Shown piece after piece: positions 1-7,325 of a DNA stretch of 50,698 nucleotides (positions are counted from its first letter, which is position 1; every line of letters starts with the position of its first letter). The translations under genes and the position numbers were made by a program. Source of the DNA: Cyclobacteriaceae bacterium (lineage in GTDB: Bacteria; Bacteroidota; Bacteroidia; Cytophagales; Cyclobacteriaceae); NCBI GenBank assembly GCA_022841475.1, contig JALHRJ010000030.1, positions 1 to 50,698 of the forward strand. The letters run 5' to 3'. The notes beneath the pieces were generated by a model. It saw only the letters and a program-made list of their open reading frames with translations. It did not search any database and was not told where the DNA came from.

Positions 1-250
1 GTGATACGTTCAGGTACACTTTCGTATACCCAAGCAAATAGGCTTGATAGACGAAGGCACTCATCACCGCAAATACGATGGATGATATCAGTGACCAGCC
101 TATCTCTTTTTTGATTTGACTGCTGCGCAAGCGATCGGCTATCCGAGATATCTTCAACTTCAACCAACGTTGAAGAATCCATTGATATCCCCATGCTACC
201 AAAAGATAGCGGGTGAAAATGATAACCGATAACAGAACAATAATTAACAT
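1..250 (-). CDS. Sterol desaturase/fatty acid hydroxylase-like membrane protein, N-terminal part
   Basis: The reading frame starts at an ATG at 248-250 and runs off the left edge, so only about 83 residues are visible. They show one strong membrane segment directly after the start (MLIIVLLSVIIFTRYLLV), a basic loop with several K/R residues, and a second hydrophobic segment ending with LLGYTKVYL. This layout resembles the N-terminus of sterol desaturase family proteins, whose His-box catalytic core would lie beyond the edge and cannot be seen. A GGAG lies about 15 bases upstream of the start. The frame stays open a little further upstream but without a better start. The family call is from memory of the N-terminal pattern and is only moderately safe. 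Confidence 0.5.
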   Translation of the reverse strand, partial: MLIIVLLSVIIFTRYLLVAWGYQWILQRWLKLKISRIADRLRSSQIKKEIGWSLISSIVFAVMSAFVYQAYLLGYTKVYLNVS

Positions 251-707
251 AAGGATTGAATAAGTCTCCGTTGTCAAATATGCAGCCAGTTTACTATTGT
301 CAGGTGTAGGAGCTTGTGGCGTTCTATTTCAGTTTCGCATGAGATTATTTTACCCAATAAGAATTGTTCAGTAGTGATTCCTGCTCAAAAAAGAACGGAG
401 CATGGTTATGCGTTTAGCATAAAGATCAAAATGAACTTGGGATAAGGACTAAATCTGATATGTGCGGATTGTATAAGTCTTTGTCGAAAGAATGTAATGC
501 TTATTCTTTTCGGTGTTGTGAATTTTACAACGTACTAATTAAAACACTTGCGAGGATTCTAAGCCATCTTACAATTACAGTTTAACGAATGGGTTTACAA
601 ACCCATTCGTTTAATGAAGAAGAAATGGTCGAAATGAACGGCACACCCAAATCGAATGGAAAAAATAAAACGATAAAAAATAAATTAATAAAATAAACAA
701 ATACAAT
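251..707. other. Non-coding stretch upstream of the yciE/F-like gene
   Basis: No convincing gene is seen in these 457 bases. The stretch probably carries the promoters of the two divergent neighbours. Its only clear structure is a hairpin at 583-612. Confidence 0.5.
583..612. repeat. Hairpin upstream of the ferritin-like gene
   Basis: AACGAATGGGTTT is followed after one or two bases by AAACCCATTCGTT, a nearly perfect 13-bp stem. It has no T-run, so it is not an obvious terminator. It lies about 95 bases before the ATG of the ferritin-like gene and could be an mRNA 5' structure or an operator. A related CCCATTCGTTCGTTAA string occurs at about 2363. Confidence 0.55.
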
Positions 708-1355
708 ATGGCTAACACAAAATCAAAATCAGGCAACGGGTCCAAGAGAAGCGGTAAAAGTAAAAGCAATGCGAACGGAAGTCAGAAGGAAACTTCTGGC
801 AACGGAATGCAACCATCACAACTCATGCAATTATTTGAAGAAGAGTTGAAGGATATTTATTGGGCAGAGAAAGCGCTAACCAAAGCAATTCCCAAAATGG
901 TGAAAAATGCAACATCAGCAGAACTGATTGAAGCATTGGAAAATCACCTGACAGAAACGGAAGGACAAATCAAACGGGTAGAACAGGTTTTTGAAATCAT
1001 TGGTGAAAAAGCCACCGCCAAAAAATGTGAGGCCATGGAAGGCCTACTTAAAGAAGCCGAAGCAATCATGGAAGAATGTGAAGAAGGCGCTATGTGTGAT
1101 GCAGGCATTATTGCAGCAAGCCAAAAAATAGAGCATTATGAAATTGCTTCTTACGGAACACTGCGCCAGTTTGCGCAAACACTGGGTCTGGACGATGTCG
1201 CGGAATTATTGCAAACAATACTTGATGAAGAGAAAGCAGCTGATCAAAAACTAACTGAAGTTGCGATTACTGCAGTTAATCTTGAGGCCCATGAAGGTGA
1301 GGAAGAAGGAGAAGAGGAAGAAGAAACAGAATTGGAGACAAGATCAAAAAGATAA
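708..1355 (+). CDS. Ferritin-like YciE/YciF-type (DUF892) protein
   Basis: This 215-residue protein has a low-complexity Lys/Ser/Gly/Asn-rich N-terminal tail (about residues 1-35), then a four-helix region starting LFEEELKDIYWAEKAL, the usual opening of the YciE/YciF ferritin-like family, with conserved Glu and His residues (HLTETE, KIEHYEIASYG, DEEKAAD). The family is a di-metal ferritin-like group linked to stress responses, and its exact chemistry is not settled. The C-terminus is very acidic (a run of Glu), so the protein is strongly bipolar, with a basic head and an acidic tail. It is monocistronic, with a clear terminator 15 bases downstream. Confidence 0.88.
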   Translation: MANTKSKSGNGSKRSGKSKSNANGSQKETSGNGMQPSQLMQLFEEELKDIYWAEKALTKAIPKMVKNATSAELIEALENHLTETEGQIKRVEQVFEIIGEKATAKKCEAMEGLLKEAEAIMEECEEGAMCDAGIIAASQKIEHYEIASYGTLRQFAQTLGLDDVAELLQTILDEEKAADQKLTEVAITAVNLEAHEGEEEGEEEEETELETRSKR

Positions 1356-1369
1356 TTTTGTGTTTTGTA

Positions 1370-1404
1370 AAGCCTGTTCCGAAAAATTGGAACAGGCTTT
1401 TTTT
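1370..1404 (+). terminator. Rho-independent terminator after the ferritin-like gene
   Basis: AAGCCTGTTCC, a loop of eight bases, then GGAACAGGCTT and a run of seven T. It lies just after the stop codon at 1355. Confidence 0.92.
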
Positions 1405-1507
1405 ATATTTAATGTTTGTCATTTGTAAGTCTATTACATCAGTTTCGGGCTGGCGCGCCATCAGAGACTATTCTTTGTGAAGCTGTAAGATGCCAGATAG
1501 TTGGGCA

Positions 1508-2287
1508 TTATTGGCGTTGGCTCGCAAGATTCTTTTTGATTTTCATCATCAACACATCCGGAGTGATCCGTGGCAAATTAGAAATAAACCAGTTGTTGAA
1601 ACCAACGATCTTCTTTCCTCTTCCATTCAACAATAATTCTACGCCTTTGTTTGCAACCACCTGTGGGCCCACAGGTTGATTTGCCTTGTACGCATTCGTC
1701 TTCCACATGGCGTCTGTATTAAAGGCTGTATCTACGGGGCCTGGACAAAGGGTAGTGACCACGACACCCGTTCCTTCCAATTCAGCCGCAAGCGTTTCAG
1801 AAAAAGAAAGGACGAAGGCTTTGGTAGCTGAATACACCGTGTAATAAGGAAAAGGCAGGAAGGAAAGTAAAGAGGCGACATTCATGATTTTGCCTCTCTT
1901 TCTGATGAGCATGTCTTGAAGAAATAACTTGGTGAGGCACACGAGCGAAGAAATATTTAGCTCAATCATCTTTAGTTCCATGTCAAGATCCGTATCGCTA
2001 AAATTTCCGTAGGCTCCCCGACCGGCATTATTGACCAACATGGTTACTTCTAATTTCCGTTGTTTGAGTTCATCATACAGGTCAATTGCCTGAGAAACTT
2101 GTGATAAGTCCTTTTGGATGGGGTATACCATGATGTGGTGCTTTTTTTCTAACTCTTCCTTCAAGGCTTCGAGTTTTTCAATTCGCCTCGCCACCAGTAC
2201 AAGATCATATCCCTTTTCAGCAAGCAGCCTGGCCATTTCGAAACCTATTCCGGAAGATGCACCGGTTATTAAAATCAAATCTTTCAT
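1508..2287 (-). CDS. SDR family short-chain dehydrogenase
   Basis: This 259-residue protein is of classical SDR length. Visible family features: the N-terminal nucleotide-binding motif TGASSGIG (residues 8-15), the NNAG motif (about residue 86), a Ser near residue 143, and the catalytic YxxxK pair in YSATK (about residues 152-156), followed by a PG motif (CPGPVDTAF). An NAD(P)(H)-dependent oxidoreductase role is therefore safe. The substrate cannot be read from the sequence, and the sequence resembles DltE/YqjQ-like SDRs acting on ketones or acyl compounds. Its start lies about 670 bases from the start of the Crp-like gene on the same strand, with a gap between, so co-transcription is possible but not evident. 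Confidence 0.92.
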   Translation of the reverse strand: MKDLILITGASSGIGFEMARLLAEKGYDLVLVARRIEKLEALKEELEKKHHIMVYPIQKDLSQVSQAIDLYDELKQRKLEVTMLVNNAGRGAYGNFSDTDLDMELKMIELNISSLVCLTKLFLQDMLIRKRGKIMNVASLLSFLPFPYYTVYSATKAFVLSFSETLAAELEGTGVVVTTLCPGPVDTAFNTDAMWKTNAYKANQPVGPQVVANKGVELLLNGRGKKIVGFNNWFISNLPRITPDVLMMKIKKNLASQRQ

Positions 2288-2394
2288 GCATTGTATGTGT
2301 TTAACGAAGAATAACTTTTTATTGATTATTGATAATCATGAAACAAAGGTGCGCTGTGGCGACCCATTCGTTCGTTAACATTTGTTTAGATTAA

Positions 2395-2961
2395 TCAGAT
2401 TAATTTTTTTAATCTACTCAGGTGTACAGGACTAATACCCAAATAGGAGGCAATCATGTGCTGGGGAACGCGGTTGTGTATGTTGGGGAAAACACGACTG
2501 ATGTTTTCGTATCGTTGGACAGGTGTAAAGACGTATTGATTTTTCAGACGATTATCAAAATAGATGAAATAATATTCAGCAATCAGCCGACCCATACGAT
2601 CACCTTGTTGCAGATGGGCATAGCCCCATTCAATGGCACTTCGGGGCATTACGATTACTTCAGTTTCTTCTATCGCCTCAATACTATTCAAGGCCGGTGT
2701 TTTTAGCATGAAGCTGGAATAATCTGCCACAAATTGGTTTTCCAGCGAAAAGTGAATGGTGTGCTCAACCCCGGATTGATCCACAATGGTGCTGCGTGTA
2801 ATTCCCTTGCAAATGAAAAAAATTTCGTTGCTGATTTGCTCCTGCTTGCTTAAAAATTCTTTGGGCTTAACAGTCTTTGAGTAACAATCTTTCAGCAAGC
2901 CTTCCATTTCCTGCTGCGAGATCATAATCATCTGCCGGATTGCGTGTTGAATTTGTTGCAT
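2395..2961 (-). CDS. Crp/Fnr family transcriptional regulator
   Basis: This 188-residue protein (start at MQQIQHAIRQ, because the longer frame adds an atypical leader) has an N-terminal cyclic-nucleotide-binding-like beta barrel (KQEQISNEIFFICKGITRS to about residue 120) and a short C-terminal HTH (VPQHMIASYLGISPVHLSRL). This is the usual Bacteroidota variant, in which the HTH is compact. The ligand is not predictable, and the canonical Arg-Ser cAMP contact is not visible. It is oriented towards the SDR gene, which could be its target. Confidence 0.88.
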   Translation of the reverse strand: MQQIQHAIRQMIMISQQEMEGLLKDCYSKTVKPKEFLSKQEQISNEIFFICKGITRSTIVDQSGVEHTIHFSLENQFVADYSSFMLKTPALNSIEAIEETEVIVMPRSAIEWGYAHLQQGDRMGRLIAEYYFIYFDNRLKNQYVFTPVQRYENISRVFPNIHNRVPQHMIASYLGISPVHLSRLKKLI

Positions 2962-3125
2962 GATAGGTAGCACGTGCCTCAGGGTAAACACGTTGCCATT
3001 TACAAATGTTTATTTCAATTGGGTAATTCTTTTGCGGCTAACTACTTTTTTTGCAACACTTAGAATCCTGACCGATACTCGGGAGGGAATGTGAATCAAA
3101 CGTTTAACTGGATTAGTCTATATAT

Positions 3126-3520
3126 GTGTCTCGCCCAGAATCCCTGCCTGACTGCGTCACGCGGGCAGGGAACTGGGATCACTTTCAGTAGTCTCGACAG
3201 GAATCCCTGCCTGACTGCGCCACGCAGGCAGGGAACCTGTATCAAAAGTTTAGAAGGATTAGTCTATATATGTAGTCTCGCCCAGAATCCCCGCCTGACT
3301 GCGTCACTCAGGCAGGGAACCTATCAAAAGTTTAGCTAGTATTGTCTATCAATGTAGTCTCGACAGGAATCCCTGCCTGACTGCGTCACGCAGGCAGGGA
3401 ACCTATCAAAAGTTTAGCTAGTATTGTCTATCAATGTAGTCTCGACAGGAATCCCTGCCTGACTGCGTCACGCAGGCAGGGAACCTATCAAAAGTTTAGC
3501 TAGTATTGTCTATCAATGTA
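3126..3520. repeat. Five tandem units of about 82 bp with internal hairpins
   Basis: Five units begin at about 3126, 3190, 3274, 3356 and 3438 with AGTCTCGACAGGAATC or the variant TCTCGCCCAGAATC. Each holds CCCTGCCTG, a short spacer and CAGGCAGGG, followed by AACCTATCAAAAGTTTAGC and TAGTATTGTCTATCAATGT. The last two units are practically identical and the first two are diverged or shortened. The reading frame across the first units is a by-product of the repeat. It looks like a REP-type or tandemly amplified intergenic element at the border between chromosomal genes and the accessory segment. Confidence 0.9.
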
Positions 3521-3528
3521 GCCCTGGC

Positions 3529-3632
3529 CGACAGATTGTCGAACCCCTTGCGCCAACTGTATACTGTAAGTCAGCAAGTTATGAGTGAAGTTCGCATGTA
3601 AAAGGGTTCGATGGTTCCGACAAGGTTGTCGT
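3529..3632. repeat. Large imperfect palindrome H0, copy a
   Basis: The left arm CGACAGATTGTCGAACCCC and the right arm GGGTTCGATGGTTCCGACA followed by AGGTTGTCG pair, with an extra GAACCATC-type insertion in the right arm only. The central part contains AAGTTATGAGTGAAG. A diverged second copy lies at 4612-4707, so the pair brackets the membrane-protein gene at 3640-4413. Confidence 0.7.
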
Positions 3633-3639
3633 AAAGTAG

Positions 3640-4413
3640 CTATTGCTTAAATAAGTCACTAGCTCTGGTTTTATCGGCTCGTTGAGTAGAAATCCATTTA
3701 ATATCTTTTGTGGGATATGTGATTGCTTTCTTAGAAAGGTCATCCCAAAAGAAAATATAGTTTCTCGTTGCTCCGATATAGAAAAAGTCAGGTGAAGTTC
3801 GTAAGGTAAAATCTGGAAATCTTATTTCAACATTGAGAGTATGCTTTTTCTTTTCTGTGATTTCGTTGTAACTCATTGTGCTTCTAAAGGAGAAAAATGA
3901 CATTATCAAAACACAAATAATTATAGTTTTAATTGTCAGGCTTGGCCCCTTTGGTCTCAATCCAATTAATATTATTGCTAGAATTAGTACCGCTACTGCA
4001 CCATCATACGGATTGAATGAATATGGAAACTTGAATATCAAAATCCCGAGAAAAGCTCCCACAACTATCATTACCCATCCCAACACTACCTTAAGCCAAA
4101 GCGGAAACTTTCTTGGTACAAAAAATAATCCGGAAGCAAAACCTAAACCGAACATCAAAAAAATTCCAGATATCGATACCAAACTTGAAAATAAACCAGA
4201 AAATGAAAAAATGATTTCAGTCGTATCAAGGTAACTGGTAATGTCAATTCCAAACTGTGCATAGTATTGATAAGATATCAAAAAACATAACGCCACAATT
4301 CCAACGGATACTAAAGACAACAATTCAATTGGGCTGATCCCATTTTTAAAAGTCTTTACAAATAAATTATTTGTAAAGTCCGGCCATTTGTCTTCAGGAG
4401 TTTCGTTAGACAT
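3640..4413 (-). CDS. Five-pass membrane protein of unknown function
   Basis: I do not recognise this 257-residue protein. About five hydrophobic segments are visible at residues 26-46, 66-96, 104-126, 138-151 and 160-176. They are followed by a soluble C-terminal part of about 80 residues, rich in beta-type sequence (VEIRFPDFTLRTSPDFFYIG). The N-terminal 20 residues are polar. The gene stands alone between two copies of palindrome H0 and opposite to nothing, as in a single-gene cassette. No catalytic motif is visible. Confidence 0.6.
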   Translation of the reverse strand: MSNETPEDKWPDFTNNLFVKTFKNGISPIELLSLVSVGIVALCFLISYQYYAQFGIDITSYLDTTEIIFSFSGLFSSLVSISGIFLMFGLGFASGLFFVPRKFPLWLKVVLGWVMIVVGAFLGILIFKFPYSFNPYDGAVAVLILAIILIGLRPKGPSLTIKTIIICVLIMSFFSFRSTMSYNEITEKKKHTLNVEIRFPDFTLRTSPDFFYIGATRNYIFFWDDLSKKAITYPTKDIKWISTQRADKTRASDLFKQ

Positions 4414-4611
4414 AAACTTAATATTTTAGACGAAATTGGACTTCAAAAATGAACTAGTTGCCACTGTGACGTTAGTTTTGAATTTTTAATAAAAGAAGTT
4501 GCTTAGAAGAATTTGTTTTTGCCGCTAAAATCAAGGGGTAATTTAAGGTATTATCGCTGGTAAAATGAAAAGCTGCTTAGATGTTTAAATATGTAGTTTC
4601 TTTTCAAAACA

Positions 4612-4707
4612 GGTCGACAGACTATCAAAACGATGGGAGCATCTTTATCCTGTGTGTGATTCAATAAGTTATGAGCGAAGTAGTTCGATGGTTCCGCCAA
4701 GTCGGTT
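4612..4707. repeat. Large imperfect palindrome H0, copy b (diverged)
   Basis: It shares with copy a the stretch AAGTTATGAGCGAAG and then GTTCGATGGTTCCGCCAAG. Its left arm (GTCGACAGACTATCAAAACG) pairs less well than in copy a. The stretch 4414-4723 contains nothing else except the RadC terminator. Confidence 0.6.
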
Positions 4708-4712
4708 AGAGC

Positions 4713-4737
4713 AAAAAAAGGGGCTATATCAGCCCCT
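4713..4737 (-). terminator. Terminator overlapping the 3' end of the radC-like gene
   Basis: Read on the minus strand: AGGGGCT, ATATC-type loop, AGCCCCT, then seven T. The stem begins inside the last codons of the JAB gene, whose stop is at 4724-4726. Confidence 0.85.
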
Positions 4738-5191
4738 CATCAGCAAAGGAGTAATATCCTTCGCTGGTTAATATTATATGATCGAGCAGTTGGATTTCCA
4801 AAAGTTTACCCCCCTCCTTGATCTTTCCGGTAAGATCAATGTCAGCCTGGCTTGGCTGAAGGTTTCCCGATGGGTGGTTATGGCAAAGAATCAGGCCACT
4901 TGCAATTCCTTTGATTGCAGCTGCAAAGATCAGTTTGGGATCAGCTACGGTTCCACTGACTCCTCCGGTTGATAATTCAAAAATTCCCAATACTTTGTTT
5001 GCGCGGTTGGTCAGCATGATTTTGAATTGTTCCATCAATTCAAGTTTGGTGTTGTCCCATGTACCCATGAATACATCTCGCGCATCTCTGGAACTGCTGA
5101 TCTTCGGACGTTCCGATGGTTTCACATTGGACTTGTAGATAAGCTGAATCTCAGCCACCTGATACTGTCTTGTTTCTTTTGTGTTTTCCAT
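4724..5191 (-). CDS. radC: RadC-like JAB/MPN domain protein
   Basis: This 155-residue protein is a truncated RadC (no N-terminal HhH part), as is usual for the copies on Bacteroidetes conjugative elements. The JAMM metal motif is visible in LCHNHPSGNLQPSQADID (HxHP, then Ser and Asp). The substrate is unknown despite the DNA-repair name. It is preceded by palindrome H1 copy a and followed by its own terminator, so it is a single-gene unit. The gene is a common marker of the accessory end of these elements. Confidence 0.88.
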   Translation of the reverse strand: MENTKETRQYQVAEIQLIYKSNVKPSERPKISSSRDARDVFMGTWDNTKLELMEQFKIMLTNRANKVLGIFELSTGGVSGTVADPKLIFAAAIKGIASGLILCHNHPSGNLQPSQADIDLTGKIKEGGKLLEIQLLDHIILTSEGYYSFADEGLI

Positions 5192-5221
5192 AATCGTTTG
5201 ATTTAATTATGGTGCACACAC

Positions 5222-5344
5222 AGGCTTTGGGCGGAATTTGCGCAAGGAGGAACGGAATAAATGGGGGTTCCTGGAAGCGATAGCTGTAAGGGGGAAACCG
5301 TTTATGCCGGAAATTCCTTGCAAGCATTATTCAGGACAAAGCCT
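5222..5344. repeat. Large imperfect palindrome H1, copy a
   Basis: The inner arms GCAAGGAGGAACGGAATAAA (5242-5261) and TTTATGCCGGAAATTCCTTGC (ends 5321) pair at both ends. The outer arms AGGCTTTG and CAAAGCCT (ends 5344) extend the pairing, with unequal spacers between inner and outer arms. The middle of the element differs from copies b and c while the arms are kept. Confidence 0.75.
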
Positions 5345-5423
5345 AAATTCGTACCAGTGATTAATGAGAAGGTTTATTTTTGATTTGAAGCTATTGTATA
5401 TTCCAAAAACAAAATCTTACCAT

Positions 5424-5804
5424 ATGCTTTACTCTATCATATCTCAAAAAAGAGTTACCAACATTCCATATCAAAAGGACTACAAGCGCTGGAGGGCAAA
5501 ACTGCCGGATAATGACTATGAAGCCATTATTGCAGAACTTACCCAGCGGATAGAAGGAACGGAAATTCAAACGTCAAGCTGGATGCCTGGAAAGGACTGG
5601 AGCGGAACAGCCTTTGATCCGATCTACTCCAAAGCTTGCAAGAGCGACTATAACGAAGCTGCACAATTCTTTGGGCTGCTGCTTTGGGAAACTTTCCTCA
5701 ACCATCATGAGTGTTGGGCATTCGGTCGTTATGAACTGGATGGAGTTCCGATTCAAGGGTTGACCTATTTCAAAGTAGATTCTAAAGCTTGTTCCGGAAA
5801 ATGA
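5424..5804 (+). CDS. Conserved protein of unknown function, Bacteroidetes mobile-element type
   Basis: The frame is open from 5364. I prefer the ATG at 5424, which gives 126 residues, because the earlier part begins directly next to palindrome H1 and looks non-coding. The protein contains a recognisable block, QTSSWMPGKDWSGTAF, then ACKSDYNEAAQFFGLLLW and WAFGRYELDGVPIQGLTYF. I believe this belongs to a small family often seen on Bacteroidetes conjugative elements, but I know no function. No membrane segment or catalytic motif stands out. It sits between H1a and H2a, again as a single-gene unit. Confidence 0.6.
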   Translation: MLYSIISQKRVTNIPYQKDYKRWRAKLPDNDYEAIIAELTQRIEGTEIQTSSWMPGKDWSGTAFDPIYSKACKSDYNEAAQFFGLLLWETFLNHHECWAFGRYELDGVPIQGLTYFKVDSKACSGK

Positions 5805-5879
5805 ATGAGTAGAAGCAACTAATACGGAGAGTGCATAACCGCCTTGGAGCCCGCATTATAGAATAACTGAACCCGCCAG

Positions 5880-6033
5880 CCCATTGCTTTCGACAAGCAA
5901 CAAGTTGCGCATGTTTGCGGGTTCATTGTCAAGGTGTCGATGCTATAAGGAGCAAACCGAAAATCGACACTCGATATGGCAATTAACAAAGGTTCCGTAA
6001 CAGGCATAATTTTGGCTTAGCGGTGAAATGGTC
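5880..6033. repeat. Long imperfect palindrome H2, copy a
   Basis: About 154 bases. The left arm holds CGACAAGC, then TTGCGGGTTCATTGTCAAGG and TGTCGAT. The right arm holds ATCGACA, then AACAAAGGTTCCGTAACAGG, GGCTTAGCGG and AAATGGTC. Only the right arm contains an extra CTCGATATGG-type insertion. Copy b at 9421-9576 is better preserved. It follows the gene ending at 5804; the stretch 5805-6117 has no other content. Confidence 0.8.
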
Positions 6034-6117
6034 AAATTACTATTTCAACCTATGGACTACTTTTGGAAAATCTTATTAAATTAAAGGATTCGTTCCCTTT
6101 CCACGAATACCTTCGTT

Positions 6118-6927
6118 ATGGAACAGTCCATTTTTGTAGAATACGCAACGGCTCCTAAAGTTCACATTTCAGCAATCATATTCTACGTGGTTTATTTAGG
6201 TATCATGTGGCCATTGGCAATTATTATGTACACAAAGAGTGGATTACTTTTGGGAGTAAATCGGCTTGCAGGTCGAAGGCTCTCCATAGCAAATGTACTT
6301 CTTGTTTCAGGTGATACTGCGATGTTCCTCTGTTGGTTAATTATCTACTTCAATTTCTTTTCGTCAAATTCCATGGAGCCTGCTTATGAAAATCTTTCAG
6401 TCGCTCCAATAGGAATTTTTAGCACCTCGATGACAATGTCTCTCTACTATTTTTATCTGGTGCTTTTTCAAAAAGCCAAATTCAATAATGATAAATGGTC
6501 CACATTGACCATACTACTGCTCATATTTTTCTTAATCCGCATCATCCTGCACTATAATCCGTTAAATATTTGGATTAATATGGATCCCTCTAGGCAAGAT
6601 CCGAATTATACTGCATGGTTACGTAACGTACCGTTGTTCATCTATGGATTGGGTATCGTAATCTTTATAATGTTTGAATCCAAAAAGGAACATCAAACTC
6701 AAACTGAACAGGAAAAGAAAAGCCAGCGACAACTTCGAATTGCGATGATCTTTCTTGTGTTTTCTTTTCTCTTTTATGCAGTGGATATTTTCTTCTCCCA
6801 CAAAATTGGAAGCCGATATATTTGGATGACCTACACATTTAAGACGATTGCCTATATTCTTGCAGCCTGGTATATGTACAAGTCGCAAATAGCTAATTTA
6901 TTAAAAATTCCAGTGCGCAGTTCATAG
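6118..6927 (+). CDS. Seven-pass-like membrane protein of unknown function
   Basis: This 269-residue protein is hydrophobic throughout, with about seven segments (for example HISAIIFYVVYLGIMWPLAI, VLLVSGDTAMFLCWLIIYF, SMTMSLYYFYLVLF, TILLLIFFLIRIILHY, VPLFIYGLGIVIFIMF, IAMIFLVFSFLFYAVDIFF, TFKTIAYILAAWYMY). A short basic loop (KKEHQTQTEQEKKSQRQ) precedes the sixth. I do not recognise the family. The gene lies downstream of H2a and is followed by a broken DUF6943-like gene on the other strand. No signalling domain is fused to it. Confidence 0.6.
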   Translation: MEQSIFVEYATAPKVHISAIIFYVVYLGIMWPLAIIMYTKSGLLLGVNRLAGRRLSIANVLLVSGDTAMFLCWLIIYFNFFSSNSMEPAYENLSVAPIGIFSTSMTMSLYYFYLVLFQKAKFNNDKWSTLTILLLIFFLIRIILHYNPLNIWINMDPSRQDPNYTAWLRNVPLFIYGLGIVIFIMFESKKEHQTQTEQEKKSQRQLRIAMIFLVFSFLFYAVDIFFSHKIGSRYIWMTYTFKTIAYILAAWYMYKSQIANLLKIPVRSS

Positions 6928-6975
6928 ATTAGCTTTTGGTAGCATTGGCTGATTATTAGTTCATAGGCACATGTT

Positions 6976-7098
6976 TCAGTAGTCGCCACTGTAAAACCCT
7001 TTTTGCCTGCTTCCAGCGTTGTTCGCTTTTGAAAGGATAAAGAAGTGGTTTCCATGGTAGGTCCGGTTGATATTGTGTGTTTTAATTACCGTCTTCAT
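6976..7098 (-). pseudogene. Truncated DUF6943-like gene remnant
   Basis: Starting at the ATG at 7096-7098, the frame reads MKTVIKTHNINRTYHGNHFF and then ILSKANNAG before it diverges and stops after 40 residues. The intact copy at 9843-10259 begins MQTLIKTHKMNRTYHGNHFF and VLSKGKNAG. The two also share about 60 bases upstream of the start. The Cys-containing middle and C-terminal half are missing here. It is therefore the 5' remnant of a duplicated gene. Confidence 0.75.
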
Positions 7099-7154
7099 AA
7101 TCCGCGTATTTTTATTTTGGCGTTGACAATGCGATCAAAAGAGTTAGCGACTCA

Positions 7155-7260
7155 CAGGCTGGCGTGAAAGGTCAGGCAAGCAGAAACGGAATAAATTGGA
7201 ACGATGAAGGGAGGCGAGTTAATGCCATAGTTCCTTGTCAGCATTTTTTCCTGCATAAGA
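7155..7260. repeat. Large imperfect palindrome H1, copy b
   Basis: The arms GGCAAGCAGAAACGGAATAA (from 7175) and AATGCCATAGTTCCTTG (ends 7237) match H1 copies a and c but are more degenerate. The flanks CAGGCTGGCGTGAAAGGTCA and, on the right, GACTAAATTTGTACCA resemble copies c and a respectively. It lies just upstream of the SIR2 gene. The stretch 6928-7325 holds only this element and the DUF6943-like remnant. Confidence 0.65.
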
Positions 7261-7325
7261 CTAAATTTGTACCATTGTTCAACACAACGGAGAAGTCTGA
7301 ACCCTTAATTCGCCTCAATAAGTTT

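Noticed and set aside
3091..3339. Open frame of 82 residues across the first tandem repeats
   Set aside because: Its repeated peptide (NPCLTASRGQG type) follows the DNA repeat; no other support.
3126..3520. CRISPR array
   Set aside because: The repeated part is longer than the variable part, spacers are also conserved, and no cas gene is nearby.
5819..6007. Small open frame on the minus strand
   Set aside because: It lies wholly within and next to palindrome H2a.
7164..7325. Upstream extension of the SIR2 protein by 54 residues
   Set aside because: The extension is encoded by palindrome H1b, and the ATG at 7326 gives a normal SIR2 N-terminus.
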